This document shows, in pieces, positions 15,553-23,998 of a DNA stretch of 25,534 bases (its first letter is position 1; each line of letters begins with the position of its first letter). The position numbers and the translations under genes are program-made. The DNA is from Bdellovibrionota bacterium (GTDB lineage: Bacteria > Bdellovibrionota > Bacteriovoracia > Bacteriovoracales > Bacteriovoracaceae). The notes beneath the pieces were generated by a model. The model did no database searches, was not told the DNA's origin, and saw nothing but the letters and a program-made list of their open reading frames with translations. The stretch is taken from positions 1-25,534 of the forward strand of contig JAURQB010000002.1 of NCBI GenBank assembly GCA_030836365.1. The letters run 5' to 3'.

Positions 15553-15765
15553 CTACTGAACTCTTGCTGCATTTTCAGGGACAGTTTCTCCCTCTCCTAC
15601 ACATATAGTTCTACGAACATCTCCATCATCACCGTGACTTTCAGTAACAACATAAGCAACTGACGGTTGGCGACATTCTTGATCATTGCCCTCTGTTTGC
15701 CCGGTATTACAAGCCAGCACCACCAAAGGTCCAAATACAAAGAATAATATAATTAAATATTTCAT
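15553..15765 (-). CDS. small secreted three-cysteine protein (CX11C family member 2)
   Basis: This 70-residue protein has a hydrophobic signal sequence ending VVLAC. The mature part follows C-x11-C-x6-YVVTE-x10-TIC and matches the neighbouring 68-residue protein in all three cysteines and the YV.[ST]E block. VLAC resembles a weak lipobox, so the first cysteine might be lipidated. However, the same cysteine in the paralogue is not in a lipobox, which favours a disulphide. ATG 15765 follows AGGAG and lies 14 bases after the stop of the YD-repeat gene, so it is probably translated from the same message, directly before the terminator. Function unknown; a partner of the YD-repeat protein is possible by position. 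Confidence 0.65.
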   Translation of the reverse strand: MKYLIILFFVFGPLVVLACNTGQTEGNDQECRQPSVAYVVTESHGDDGDVRRTICVGEGETVPENAARVQ

Positions 15766-15779
15766 AATATTTCTCCTGC

Positions 15780-17426
15780 TTAAATGTTTAGATTTACACC
15801 GGCAGGCTTGACGATATCAAGTAAAGCCCTAAAAGCCTGAGTGACCTTTAGTGCCATTCTGTGACCCTGCTTTGATCTTTTAACGTTCTTTATCTCACCG
15901 TAGTTATCGTATTCTACGTTGATTTTCCCAACTCCACCCATCGCAATTTCAATAGGCTTGCCTTGATTATTATAGGTAAACTCTAGAACTTGTTTGGATT
16001 TCTTTTTCTTGTCATTATTAATCATCTTAACAATACGACCTTTTGAGTTATAAAAAAGGTTAACCTGGTTATCTTTATTCTTGGCAAGTTTCAAATCTCC
16101 TTTTGAAGAATAATCAAAAAAAGTCTCCCCATCATTGTTCTTAACCCACGATATCTTTTTTAACTTTTTATCATATTTCAACTTAACCATATCTCCCTTA
16201 GTTGAAACCTTTGAGGTAAGAAGACCATCATCATAGGTAAAAGTTGTCACATCTTTTCCCTGCGTAATTTTAAGGGGCAAACCACAACATTCAGAATAAA
16301 TCGTTTCTGTATCTCTACCATTAACTGATGTGAATATTCGGTATGTATAAGTTGCACCATCTTTCTTTCTTCTTATTTCATACTCGTATTTATTGTCTCT
16401 CCACTTACTATCAAACCCTTTTTTCGAAACAGTTGTCCAGTAGTGCATATCGGGATTTCTCTTGTCACTTCCATACTTATAACGGGTTACTCTGTTGTCT
16501 CTATCCTTTACTTCTTCAGTAAATTTTTTCTTCTGTGTATACTTAATTTCAGTCGAAGTGCCATCCGTATAAGAGATTTTCTCTAGATTATAATTTGGAT
16601 CATAAGAATACTTATATGTATTTCCACTAACATCATTTGCTTGAATTAAACCGTATCCCTTCTTGTCGTATGAATATGTTGCTTTTTTGTCTCCAGTTGA
16701 TCTAATTGACTTAACAAATGTAGGAGACGAATCATACCACTCAAAAAATAGCTGCTTCGCTTGACTGTCTTTGATTGAAACAAGGTCTCCGTTTTTATAT
16801 GTTAAACTAACTTTATATCCATACTTATCCTTGACTTGAGTCAAGTTTCCTATCTTGTTAAACAAATGCTCTGTACCATCTGCAAGCGTTCTCTTATACC
16901 CTTGACTTACTTTTTCTACAGTTTGAAAACCTCTAACATTTGAGTATAATTTAGTTCCATTTGCTAGGTTCACCTTTACTTGATAACGCTCACTGTATGA
17001 CTGCCTAAGGTGCGCATCTTTTACGAGATTAGACCTTAATTTTTTTACATCAGATTCTGAAAAATTCTTTTCCTTTTTAAGTTTTGCAATAATCAAATCC
17101 GCCGCAGCTTCGACATTGACAGAATCTTTGGGAGTAAATCTTGTTCGTGCGCCACTTCCATTTTCATGAATAACAACAGCACCATCCGCACCGACCTCAA
17201 GCCTTGTTTCAAACTCACTTCCCCACCCCATGCCAAACCAACCTGCGTGTGTAGAATGACTGTTATAGGTACGAGTTATCTCTAAGTCTTTTCCTCCACC
17301 TGGGACAACTATATCCGTGTAAGATACATAAAAGTTTCCATTCTTGTAGTTAACTCCGGCCAATAAGTTATTTTGGAAGAGTAGTAAGCCTACAGACAGA
17401 ATTTTAATAAGGTTTACTTTTTTCAT
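15780..17426 (-). CDS. exported YD/RHS-repeat protein without toxin domain
   Basis: The protein is about 548 residues with a signal peptide (to about residue 24, ending LLAG). An N-terminal RHS-associated segment follows, with VPGGGKDLEITRTYNS and GMGWGSEFETRLEV, as found before RHS shells. From about residue 180 to 520 there are some 15 degenerate YD-type repeats (YDKKGYGLIQAND, YDPNYNLEKISY, YNSKGRIVKMIN, YDNYGEIKNV). Such repeats form a beta-stranded shell or fibre. It lacks the long core, the RHS-core cleavage motif and a variable C-terminal toxin. Two adjacent cysteines occur at SECCGLP. ATG 17426 is chosen over TTG 17429; GGAG precedes both. It follows tadB by 71 bases at the end of the Tad locus and precedes a small secreted gene, so a surface or pilus-associated role is inferred. 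Confidence 0.8.
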   Translation of the reverse strand: MKKVNLIKILSVGLLLFQNNLLAGVNYKNGNFYVSYTDIVVPGGGKDLEITRTYNSHSTHAGWFGMGWGSEFETRLEVGADGAVVIHENGSGARTRFTPKDSVNVEAAADLIIAKLKKEKNFSESDVKKLRSNLVKDAHLRQSYSERYQVKVNLANGTKLYSNVRGFQTVEKVSQGYKRTLADGTEHLFNKIGNLTQVKDKYGYKVSLTYKNGDLVSIKDSQAKQLFFEWYDSSPTFVKSIRSTGDKKATYSYDKKGYGLIQANDVSGNTYKYSYDPNYNLEKISYTDGTSTEIKYTQKKKFTEEVKDRDNRVTRYKYGSDKRNPDMHYWTTVSKKGFDSKWRDNKYEYEIRRKKDGATYTYRIFTSVNGRDTETIYSECCGLPLKITQGKDVTTFTYDDGLLTSKVSTKGDMVKLKYDKKLKKISWVKNNDGETFFDYSSKGDLKLAKNKDNQVNLFYNSKGRIVKMINNDKKKKSKQVLEFTYNNQGKPIEIAMGGVGKINVEYDNYGEIKNVKRSKQGHRMALKVTQAFRALLDIVKPAGVNLNI

Positions 17427-17500
17427 CAAACGTCACTCCTGTGTGAATCTAGATAAAACTTCATCGGAACATATTCATAATATATTAACTATTAAATAAA

Positions 17501-18391
17501 TTATGTTTTCACCTTCACTATTTTCATTATAACGATCAAACCAATTGCGTCCATAATAACTGCTCCTACAAACATTGCAATTCCAAGGGGATGAGTCATC
17601 ATCCTTGACATCCCCTGAGGGTCACTCGAAGCAAAAATACCTCCTATAACAAATGGCATAGCGGCAATTGTATAACCTTGAAAAAGACCTTGTGCGACTA
17701 ACGTTTCCACCTTTTGCTTCAACCTAACTCGCTCTCGAATTACCCCGATTATTGTGTCAAATGTTTCCGCTAAATTACCACCTGTCTCTCTTAATATATT
17801 AACGCTAGAAACAAACATATCATTGTCCTGAGTTTTTACTCTTGCTGCCAAGTTATCAAAACACTCTTCAATGGGTACACCGATACGATTTTGAGAGAGT
17901 ATTAGGTTGAATTCAGCTGATATGGGATCAGGCATTTCATCCACAACCATCGATATAGCCTGAGGAACGGATAGACCGGCCCGTAAACCATTAGCCAATA
18001 GAGTAAGTCCATCAACCATCTGCCCTTCATACTTTTTAATACGACGTTCTACCAATTTATTCATTATTGGCCTGGGTATTTTAAATGCAATAAAGCCAAC
18101 GAGAAATCCAACGAAAAGACCAAAACCCCAACTGATGAAAATACCTATTAGGACGAATGAGATACCGCCACCACCGAGCGATAGACCCAGTAAAATGTAT
18201 GTGATGTGATCGGAGTTTGCCTCGATCATAAGAAATTCACATTTCTCTAGAATAAATGTTCTTGTTCCAATCGTTTGATTTTCTATCCAATCAAAAATAC
18301 CTTGACTGTACTTGTAGGTATAAAAAAATATTAATAAACCAATTAATGCAATTAATGTGGTCTGATCAAATAATCCAATTAAACCTTCCAT
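17501..18391 (-). CDS. tadB: Tad pilus inner-membrane platform protein TadB
   Basis: This type II secretion F-domain protein forms the inner-membrane platform on which the pilus ATPase works. It has an N-terminal membrane helix (about 10-27), a helix pair at about 62-105, the cytoplasmic GspF-like domain (about 120-230) with LANGLRAGLSVPQAI and SSVNILRETGGNLAETFD, and two C-terminal helices (about 235-255 and 270-291). The 296-residue length and the motif are those of TadB rather than TadC. It begins 8 bases after the ATPase gene. The usual next gene, tadC, is not in this window; the gene that follows is the YD-repeat protein. Confidence 0.92.
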   Translation of the reverse strand: MEGLIGLFDQTTLIALIGLLIFFYTYKYSQGIFDWIENQTIGTRTFILEKCEFLMIEANSDHITYILLGLSLGGGGISFVLIGIFISWGFGLFVGFLVGFIAFKIPRPIMNKLVERRIKKYEGQMVDGLTLLANGLRAGLSVPQAISMVVDEMPDPISAEFNLILSQNRIGVPIEECFDNLAARVKTQDNDMFVSSVNILRETGGNLAETFDTIIGVIRERVRLKQKVETLVAQGLFQGYTIAAMPFVIGGIFASSDPQGMSRMMTHPLGIAMFVGAVIMDAIGLIVIMKIVKVKT

Positions 18392-18399
18392 TATTTTTC

Positions 18400-20607
18400 C
18401 TATTTTTTTACTGGTGGCTTATTTGGTTTTTGCACTCCACCCGAGGGACCTCCGGGCTTTCTTTGCGGATTTGAAGCTGGTTTTGCTGCAGGCTTTGCAG
18501 CAGGGGCCGCATCATTTTTAAATAAACCGCGAGGAATATTAAAACCTTTTTTTTCTAAAAGCTCGATAAACTTTGGAATAAATCCAGTGGCTTGAAAATC
18601 ACCTTTTATCTTTCCACTTTTATCAAAACCTCTTTGTTCAAATTTAAATATATCTTGCAAGGTTACCACTTCTCCCTGCATACCGCCGATCTCGGTTACA
18701 TAAGTTACCCTTCTACTTCCATCATCGAGCCTGGATTGTTGGATTATTAAGTGAACAGCACCTGCAATCATTTCCTTGATTGCTTTCGGTGAAATTCCAG
18801 CTCCTGCGTACTGAACAAGAGTCTCGAGTCGACCGATACATTCTCGAGGATTATTGGAGTGAACAGTTGTCATTGAACCATCATGCCCAGTCCCCATTGC
18901 CTGGAGCATATCAAGAGTCTCGCCGCCACGGCACTCTCCAACAACAATTCTATCAGGACGCATTCTTAAGGTTTGCTTAACCAAACATCTAATATCAACA
19001 GCACCATCCCCCTCAAGCGAAGGAGGCTTTGTTTCAAGGCGCACAACATGATCCTGAGGAAAATCAAGTTCAGCAGAATCCTCACATGTAATAATTCGCT
19101 CGTTGGTTGGGATGAAGCCACCCAATACATTAATCAGAGTAGTTTTCCCAGACCCAGTACCACCAGAGATCACAATATTTCGATGTGCATCCGAAACGGC
19201 AATACGAAGGAAATCGGCCATGTTTTGGGTCATCGATCCAAATCCAACTAGATCTTTCCATCCAAGCCTGTTTTCTGGAAACTTTCGAATTGTAATGGTA
19301 CCACCATCTAGTGCGCATGGAGGTATAATCGCGTGAACCCTTGAACCATCTGAAAGTCTCGCATCAACATAAGGAGTTTTTTCATCAATTCTACGCCCAA
19401 TAGGGGCAACAATTCTTTCAATAACATTCAATACTTGTCGATCATCTGTAAACACAATTTCTGAACGACGAATTTTTCCGCCTTTTTCAAAATATATTTT
19501 ATTAGGACCTATAACCATTATTTCAGAGCACTCTTTATCACGAAGCAAGTCCTCAAGTGGACCCAATGCCAAAGCCTCATCAAGAATTTCTTTAACAAGG
19601 TTGTTCATGTCTTCTCGAGAGTTTAAAATTCCCTTTGTGTCCTCTTTACCAATCAGATCAACAACCATTTTTTTCGTTTTTTCCCTGAGAATTATTTTTG
19701 CCTTAGAATCATTATCCTCTCCACCTTTGAAGTCCATTTCTTCGACTAAGCCTTTGTGAATTCTCTTCTTTAAATCTATCCAGGGATTCTTCTTTCCACC
19801 TGCGACTTGATCGCTTCCAGACTTTGTTTTTACATCACTTGGCTTATTTAAGCTTTCAAGTGACCTCAATATATTCTTTTGAATAATTTTTCTTATTAAT
19901 TCAGTAATTGCTTTTGCAAAAGGGCTTCCCTTTGCAAAAGTGATGACAGGCTTAGATGAATTTAGCGCTTGTATACAACTTTGATCATCTTTCGGAATAA
20001 CTGAAAACACTGGCCGTCCGATTTGCTTTGTCATTATTTCAGCCGATATAGGATGTCCCTTCTGGCCCTGATTCATAATTAAAAAAATCATTTCTTTAGG
20101 AAAAAGCATCGTAATGAGATCTGATAGCGTTCTTTTCGTTTGGTTGACCGCAAGAATGTCTGGAGGAACAACAAGAAAAATAAGTGTTGAAAACTCTAAA
20201 GCTTTTAGCGCCAATGGACTAAGTTCTGATCCAGCATCAATGATGATAATCGGATAAATATTTTTTGCTGCTTTTAATAACTTACCTAAAGCACTCGCAT
20301 CAATTCCCTCAGCCGCAATAACATCGGTCGGCATTCCGACAAAGTGTACATTTTGAGGGTGCGGAGTAACTAATTGAGATATTGATTTAGGATCGATCGC
20401 TCCTGTAAACTCTGCAATATCTTTGAGGGTTTTCTTTGGTTTAATACCAGTAATTAAATTCTGGTCTCCTGCCGCTTTTGAATCAAAGTCCAACAAGAGA
20501 GTTTTTTGTCTCATCTCTGCGGCAAAACTAAACGCCATATTCGCGGCAACCATAGATTTACCGACACCGCCTTTACCACCAAGAATTGTAATAACATGGC
20601 CGACCAC
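18400..20607 (-). CDS. fused CpaE/TadZ-type and CpaF/TadA-type ATPase of the Tad pilus
   Basis: One 735-residue polypeptide carries two ATPases that are normally separate. Residues 1-245 are a ParA/MinD-like domain with deviant Walker A GGKGGVGKS (10-18), LLLDFDSKAAGD and IIIIDAGSEL; this is the CpaE/TadZ localisation module without its N-terminal receiver-like domain. A charged linker (about 245-330) leads to the secretion ATPase (about 330-690) with EIMVIGPNKIYFEKGGKIRRS, Walker A GGTGSGKTT (482-490), RMRPDRIVVGECRG and the HDGSMTTVHSNNPRE histidine/Walker box region. The last 45 residues are a Pro/Ala/Lys-rich tail. GTG 20607 directly follows the secretin stop (TAG then GTG) with a GAGGGGG site; no in-frame ATG is near. 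The fusion would tie pilus placement to pilus assembly and should make a ring of paired ATPases. Confidence 0.93.
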   Translation of the reverse strand: MVGHVITILGGKGGVGKSMVAANMAFSFAAEMRQKTLLLDFDSKAAGDQNLITGIKPKKTLKDIAEFTGAIDPKSISQLVTPHPQNVHFVGMPTDVIAAEGIDASALGKLLKAAKNIYPIIIIDAGSELSPLALKALEFSTLIFLVVPPDILAVNQTKRTLSDLITMLFPKEMIFLIMNQGQKGHPISAEIMTKQIGRPVFSVIPKDDQSCIQALNSSKPVITFAKGSPFAKAITELIRKIIQKNILRSLESLNKPSDVKTKSGSDQVAGGKKNPWIDLKKRIHKGLVEEMDFKGGEDNDSKAKIILREKTKKMVVDLIGKEDTKGILNSREDMNNLVKEILDEALALGPLEDLLRDKECSEIMVIGPNKIYFEKGGKIRRSEIVFTDDRQVLNVIERIVAPIGRRIDEKTPYVDARLSDGSRVHAIIPPCALDGGTITIRKFPENRLGWKDLVGFGSMTQNMADFLRIAVSDAHRNIVISGGTGSGKTTLINVLGGFIPTNERIITCEDSAELDFPQDHVVRLETKPPSLEGDGAVDIRCLVKQTLRMRPDRIVVGECRGGETLDMLQAMGTGHDGSMTTVHSNNPRECIGRLETLVQYAGAGISPKAIKEMIAGAVHLIIQQSRLDDGSRRVTYVTEIGGMQGEVVTLQDIFKFEQRGFDKSGKIKGDFQATGFIPKFIELLEKKGFNIPRGLFKNDAAPAAKPAAKPASNPQRKPGGPSGGVQKPNKPPVKK

Positions 20608-22113
20608 CTAACGCCCCCTCTGCTTAAATTTTCGCTTAATTTCATTTGTACCTTCGCTCGCGGAATCGATCGTTTCAGGTGTAACAAAGATAGCAAATTG
20701 ACTTCTATTTGATGAAAAGCCTTTTGATCTTAAAAATGAAAACAATGGAACAATTCCATCTGCTTCCGAAAATTGAGGTGTTCCAAATGGTGGGTCTCGA
20801 TCATAATCGGTTGAGGTCTTACTAAGAACAATTCCACCGATTGCTGCAGACTCCTTTGATTTTACAACGACATTTGTATTTAATTTATTATCAATTGTTT
20901 CAGGCGGATCACCGACAGTGCTTCCTATTACTATATCTAATTCCATCTTAATTTTTTCTTTAGGTAGAACTTGAGGCGTCACACCAATGGCAAAAGAAGC
21001 CGTCGCCGTCATTGCTTTCGTAAATTCACCAGTTCCGAGAGCAAAAGGTTTAGTTGAGGACTTCGACAGTTTCGCTGGCTTTTTATCTTCAGTGATAATA
21101 ACACCAGACTGAATTATTCTGGCGTGCCCTGCGCCTTTTGCGCTCGCCAGCTTTGGGAATAAATTCGATATAGTAGCAGCAAGGGTACCATTAGATTTAC
21201 TAGATACGCCTCCAGAATCTACTCGATTAAAGCTTACCGAACCACCATCACCAGTCATAAGAGGAATCCACTTGAACCCAAAGACCTTGCTGTAATCTTT
21301 ACTTAACTCAACAAATTGAACGATTACTTTGACTAATTTAGGGACACTAGGAGGAGAGCTTTGCTGATTGACGACAATAAAGTTTTCTATAGGGTTCTTT
21401 TTAAGAGTTTTAACTAATTTTTCTCGCCTTGCTTTACTATCCAGGGTTGCAGGAAAATACGCCATTGCAATTAACTCCGCTCTAGCCTTATCGCCATCAT
21501 TACCGGCAACACCTTCCAACCAATAGCTTCCGTTAACTACTCTGACTGTTACATTTTTAAGACCCGCTTTTTGTATCTCGTCCTGCATTTTACGAGCAAT
21601 TAATATTTGAGTTTGTGGATGCATTTCAACCAGAAATATAACATCTTTAAATTCATTCCTTTGTAAGATAGTAAAAATTCGCCCCAAATCATCTGGCACA
21701 ATTATTTGCCCCTCCATGACGACCTCTCCGGCTTTAATGCCGATTTGAACTCCTTCAATATCACCAAGAAAAGTTTTTAACTTTTGTACAAGTTTCCCTT
21801 TCGCCGTCTCCGTTACCGTAACTTCGTAATAAGCTTTGAGATCACCAACTGTATTAAATACACGCACAGTTGTTGGTTGAGACCCCGCCTTTACACCTTT
21901 TAATGTTAACCTTCTTTTTCCTGGAGCAATACGGTAATCCAAAATAGCTGTATTACCAATTTCAACAGTGGTGTAGGGAGCAAAATTAAGCGTTTCAACA
22001 TAGTCTTGCCCAATAACTACCTCTATTTTTTTGGGCTTCATTTTTTTGCCATCATCCTGAGAAAAGACAGCGAAGGATAAAAAGCAAAATAGTGGCAAAA
22101 AAAATCTCATCAC
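20608..22113 (-). CDS. rcpA: Tad pilus outer-membrane secretin RcpA/CpaC
   Basis: This is the outer-membrane channel for the Flp pilus. A signal peptide (about 1-18, ending VFSQ) is followed by the pilus-secretin N-terminal domain (about 28-100, VVIGQDYVETLNF and GVKAGSQPTTVRVF), a BON-like region (about 105-250), and the secretin domain (about 255-480) with VQFVELSKDYSKVFGFKW, GVTPQVLPKEKIKMELDI and IGGIVLSK. The C-terminus is basic. Length 501 is normal. Translation starts at GTG 22113, which shares its G with the upstream stop (TAGTG), or at ATG 22110. It sits between rcpC and the fused ATPase, the expected Tad order. Confidence 0.93.
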   Translation of the reverse strand: MMRFFLPLFCFLSFAVFSQDDGKKMKPKKIEVVIGQDYVETLNFAPYTTVEIGNTAILDYRIAPGKRRLTLKGVKAGSQPTTVRVFNTVGDLKAYYEVTVTETAKGKLVQKLKTFLGDIEGVQIGIKAGEVVMEGQIIVPDDLGRIFTILQRNEFKDVIFLVEMHPQTQILIARKMQDEIQKAGLKNVTVRVVNGSYWLEGVAGNDGDKARAELIAMAYFPATLDSKARREKLVKTLKKNPIENFIVVNQQSSPPSVPKLVKVIVQFVELSKDYSKVFGFKWIPLMTGDGGSVSFNRVDSGGVSSKSNGTLAATISNLFPKLASAKGAGHARIIQSGVIITEDKKPAKLSKSSTKPFALGTGEFTKAMTATASFAIGVTPQVLPKEKIKMELDIVIGSTVGDPPETIDNKLNTNVVVKSKESAAIGGIVLSKTSTDYDRDPPFGTPQFSEADGIVPLFSFLRSKGFSSNRSQFAIFVTPETIDSASEGTNEIKRKFKQRGR

Positions 22114-22916
22114 TATTTTTTACCCTTCGCTCGAAAATACTCGATTGCCTCTGCCTTATCTTCCCCTAAAATGTCATACAAACGGGTTGCTTGAGATCTC
22201 ACAATTTGCTTATCATTGTTATTTCGAAGCGACAGAAAAGGTTTTGGATCTAAGTACTTTACAACGTGAGTAAGTTTTTGAGCTTGAAATGGGGTAACCT
22301 CTAAAGAAACTGTATTGTACCTTTCATAAGTACTAAGATTCATTTTTTTTATTTCTCTTCCCATTTTCATACCAATCAAGGGAATTGAGTTTGAGACATT
22401 AAAACCAGTTGAAAGAACGAGAACGTCTTCGAGAATTGTTTTTGTGATTTGTCGATCCTTCGCGCCGACAATATATTCAATCTTTGCCAAAACATCGACT
22501 CGATCACCTGGCTTAATTAATTTCCCAACAGATTGTCGATCATCAACGAGAATCGCTACTGCACGATAACCATTACTCACCTGTCTGCTTAACCCTGTTT
22601 TTTGCCCAGGGTAACTGACTCTCGGTTTTGTAATTTGTTCACCTTTCAAAATCGGAACTGTTGCAACTGTATTTTCAAGCTCTCTAACTGTTTTAAAGTG
22701 CCCAGGAGATAAAAACTTTGCTGGAACTGTTGTTGTCATTACCTTGCTATCATCAATTAACTCGAGCTCGTTGATATCATTTTTAGCAACAATAACCGTT
22801 TCCATTAATCCATACTTCTGAGTCATTACTTTCGTTTGATCCTCAACATATGAATAAACCATAAACATGGAAAAACCTGCAATCACCAACGCTAGCGTAA
22901 AAGCCTTAGAGTTCAT
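22113..22916 (-). CDS. rcpC: Tad pilus assembly protein RcpC/CpaB
   Basis: This 267-residue periplasmic, inner-membrane-anchored component is thought to help the secretin contact the pilus or cell wall. It has an N-terminal membrane helix (about 6-24), then a SAF domain (about 38-105) with VIVAKNDINELELIDDS and FLSPGHFKTVRELENTVATVPILKGEQIT, and the CpaB core with YRAVAILVDDRQSVGKLIKPGDRVDVLA (about 121-148), highly typical of the family. ATG 22916 follows AAAGGA. It overlaps rcpA by one base, so the two are coupled. A 92-base gap with a small inverted repeat separates it from the pseudopilin genes. Confidence 0.93.
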   Translation of the reverse strand: MNSKAFTLALVIAGFSMFMVYSYVEDQTKVMTQKYGLMETVIVAKNDINELELIDDSKVMTTTVPAKFLSPGHFKTVRELENTVATVPILKGEQITKPRVSYPGQKTGLSRQVSNGYRAVAILVDDRQSVGKLIKPGDRVDVLAKIEYIVGAKDRQITKTILEDVLVLSTGFNVSNSIPLIGMKMGREIKKMNLSTYERYNTVSLEVTPFQAQKLTHVVKYLDPKPFLSLRNNNDKQIVRSQATRLYDILGEDKAEAIEYFRAKGKK

Positions 22917-22986
22917 AAATAAAAATCCTTTACGAATGGATACGTCTATTACCTATGATTTTATCAAATTAACCAACTGAATTATT

Positions 22987-23005
22987 GTAGGCATTTTTAG
23001 CCTAC
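22987..23005 (-). terminator. weak hairpin between pseudopilin genes and rcpC
   Basis: GTAGGC (22987-22992) and GCCTAC (23000-23005) form a 6-base-pair stem with a 7-base loop. It lies just after the stop of the gene at 23009-23491. The minus-strand tail (AATAATTC) is a poor T-tract, so partial termination or mRNA processing inside the Tad operon is more likely than a full stop. Confidence 0.35.
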
Positions 23006-23008
23006 CTA

Positions 23009-23491
23009 CTAGTTGCTATTAGCGCAATTTGGTGCAGACGAAAGCACGGCTTGCCAATTCCCTGACTCACCTATCGTGTAGACCGATCCACATAAACCAT
23101 AAACAGAGTATACTCGAATAAATTGACTCTTGCCCTCCGCTCGTTCAGTCACCTCTTGACAGGTATCTATAGGTTGTCCAAAAAAACTATTTAATTGATA
23201 ACAAGGAGCCTTCGGCTGCCTTCCATTGACAAGTTCCTCACTCCAACCGAAAGCACTATAACCAACTTGAGTCATACCACCTAATTGCTTCAAGTCATTG
23301 ATTGATGGAAAGTATGATGAATTTTTTAATTTATAATAATAGTACCCACGCAAATGTTTTTGTTGATTAATCGAACCATTTATTGCACCACCTACTTTTA
23401 AAAAAGTTTGCAACAATAATAAAAGAAAAGGGATAAAGACAATAAACTCAAACACAGATTGCCCTTTTTTATTTCTGAATCTCATCAGCAT
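23009..23491 (-). CDS. TadE/TadF-like minor pseudopilin
   Basis: This 160-residue protein has a type-III prepilin signal: NKKGQSVFEF with predicted cleavage at G10|Q11 and Glu at +5, followed by a membrane helix (about 15-32) and a periplasmic domain of about 125 residues with four cysteines (PCYQ, DTCQ, LCGS, NCAN) that could form two disulphides. This is the layout of TadE/TadF minor pseudopilins. Start is ATG 23491 or ATG 23485; it overlaps the preceding gene's stop by seven bases in ATGCTGATGA, a sign of translational coupling. TadE and TadF cannot be told apart here. Confidence 0.8.
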   Translation of the reverse strand: MLMRFRNKKGQSVFEFIVFIPFLLLLLQTFLKVGGAINGSINQQKHLRGYYYYKLKNSSYFPSINDLKQLGGMTQVGYSAFGWSEELVNGRQPKAPCYQLNSFFGQPIDTCQEVTERAEGKSQFIRVYSVYGLCGSVYTIGESGNWQAVLSSAPNCANSN

Positions 23492-23991
23492 CCATTATCC
23501 CACAGAGTAATAAAGTCTATGTCACAGCTTTCTCCAGTCAATTCAACAATTGCCGCGCAAGTTCCTCTCGCACATTCACTTACAACTGGTACTCGCCCAA
23601 GAAATGACTCCGAGACTAGGTTAATTTTCTCACCGCCACCAACCATTGGAGATATACTAAAGTCTTCCTTTAGAACTGTTTTAATTCCCACGTACACATT
23701 ATTTTCAACCTTGCCAGGAGACAGAACCTTAATACCTGATTGATTAATAGAACCAAAAATTTTTCGATATACACTGTTGATTGCTATCGTCTTAGCGTTG
23801 TCATCTGTACTGACTGGTGATGCTGAATTGTTATCTTGAACCATATATGACCTAGACGCCATGTAATTCGCGTAATGAACCATATAGCCTTTTGTAAAAT
23901 TGAAAGCTAGTTTTACAAAAAGAATAATAACAATACACACAATCCCAAAAGTTAAAATAAACTCTGCTAAAGATTGCCCTGAGTTATTCAT
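23485..23991 (-). CDS. TadE-like minor pseudopilin
   Basis: The preferred start, ATG 23991, gives 168 residues beginning MNNSGQSLAEF: prepilin cleavage at G5|Q6, Glu at +5, then a membrane helix (about 11-30). The open frame continues upstream to 24093, but those extra 34 residues overlap the preceding gene and would bury the prepilin signal. The periplasmic domain (about 135 residues) ends in a cysteine-rich part (SECARGTC, GESCDID, DNGC; four cysteines). It starts 7 bases after the stop of the 91-residue pseudopilin gene and overlaps the next pseudopilin gene, so all three are coupled. It is expected to be processed by the TadV peptidase encoded upstream. Confidence 0.8.
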   Translation of the reverse strand: MNNSGQSLAEFILTFGIVCIVIILFVKLAFNFTKGYMVHYANYMASRSYMVQDNNSASPVSTDDNAKTIAINSVYRKIFGSINQSGIKVLSPGKVENNVYVGIKTVLKEDFSISPMVGGGEKINLVSESFLGRVPVVSECARGTCAAIVELTGESCDIDFITLWDNGC

Positions 23992-23998
23992 TTTAAGT

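Noticed and set aside
15553..15765. Lipoprotein call for the 70-aa protein from VLAC
   Set aside because: The -2 Leu is atypical for a lipobox, and the same cysteine in the paralogue follows an ordinary signal-peptidase site, so lipidation is not supported enough to call.
15553..17426. RHS toxin plus immunity protein pair
   Set aside because: The YD-repeat protein has no C-terminal toxin domain or RHS-core cleavage motif, and the small downstream protein carries an export signal and cysteines and has a paralogue next door, unlike a cytoplasmic immunity protein.
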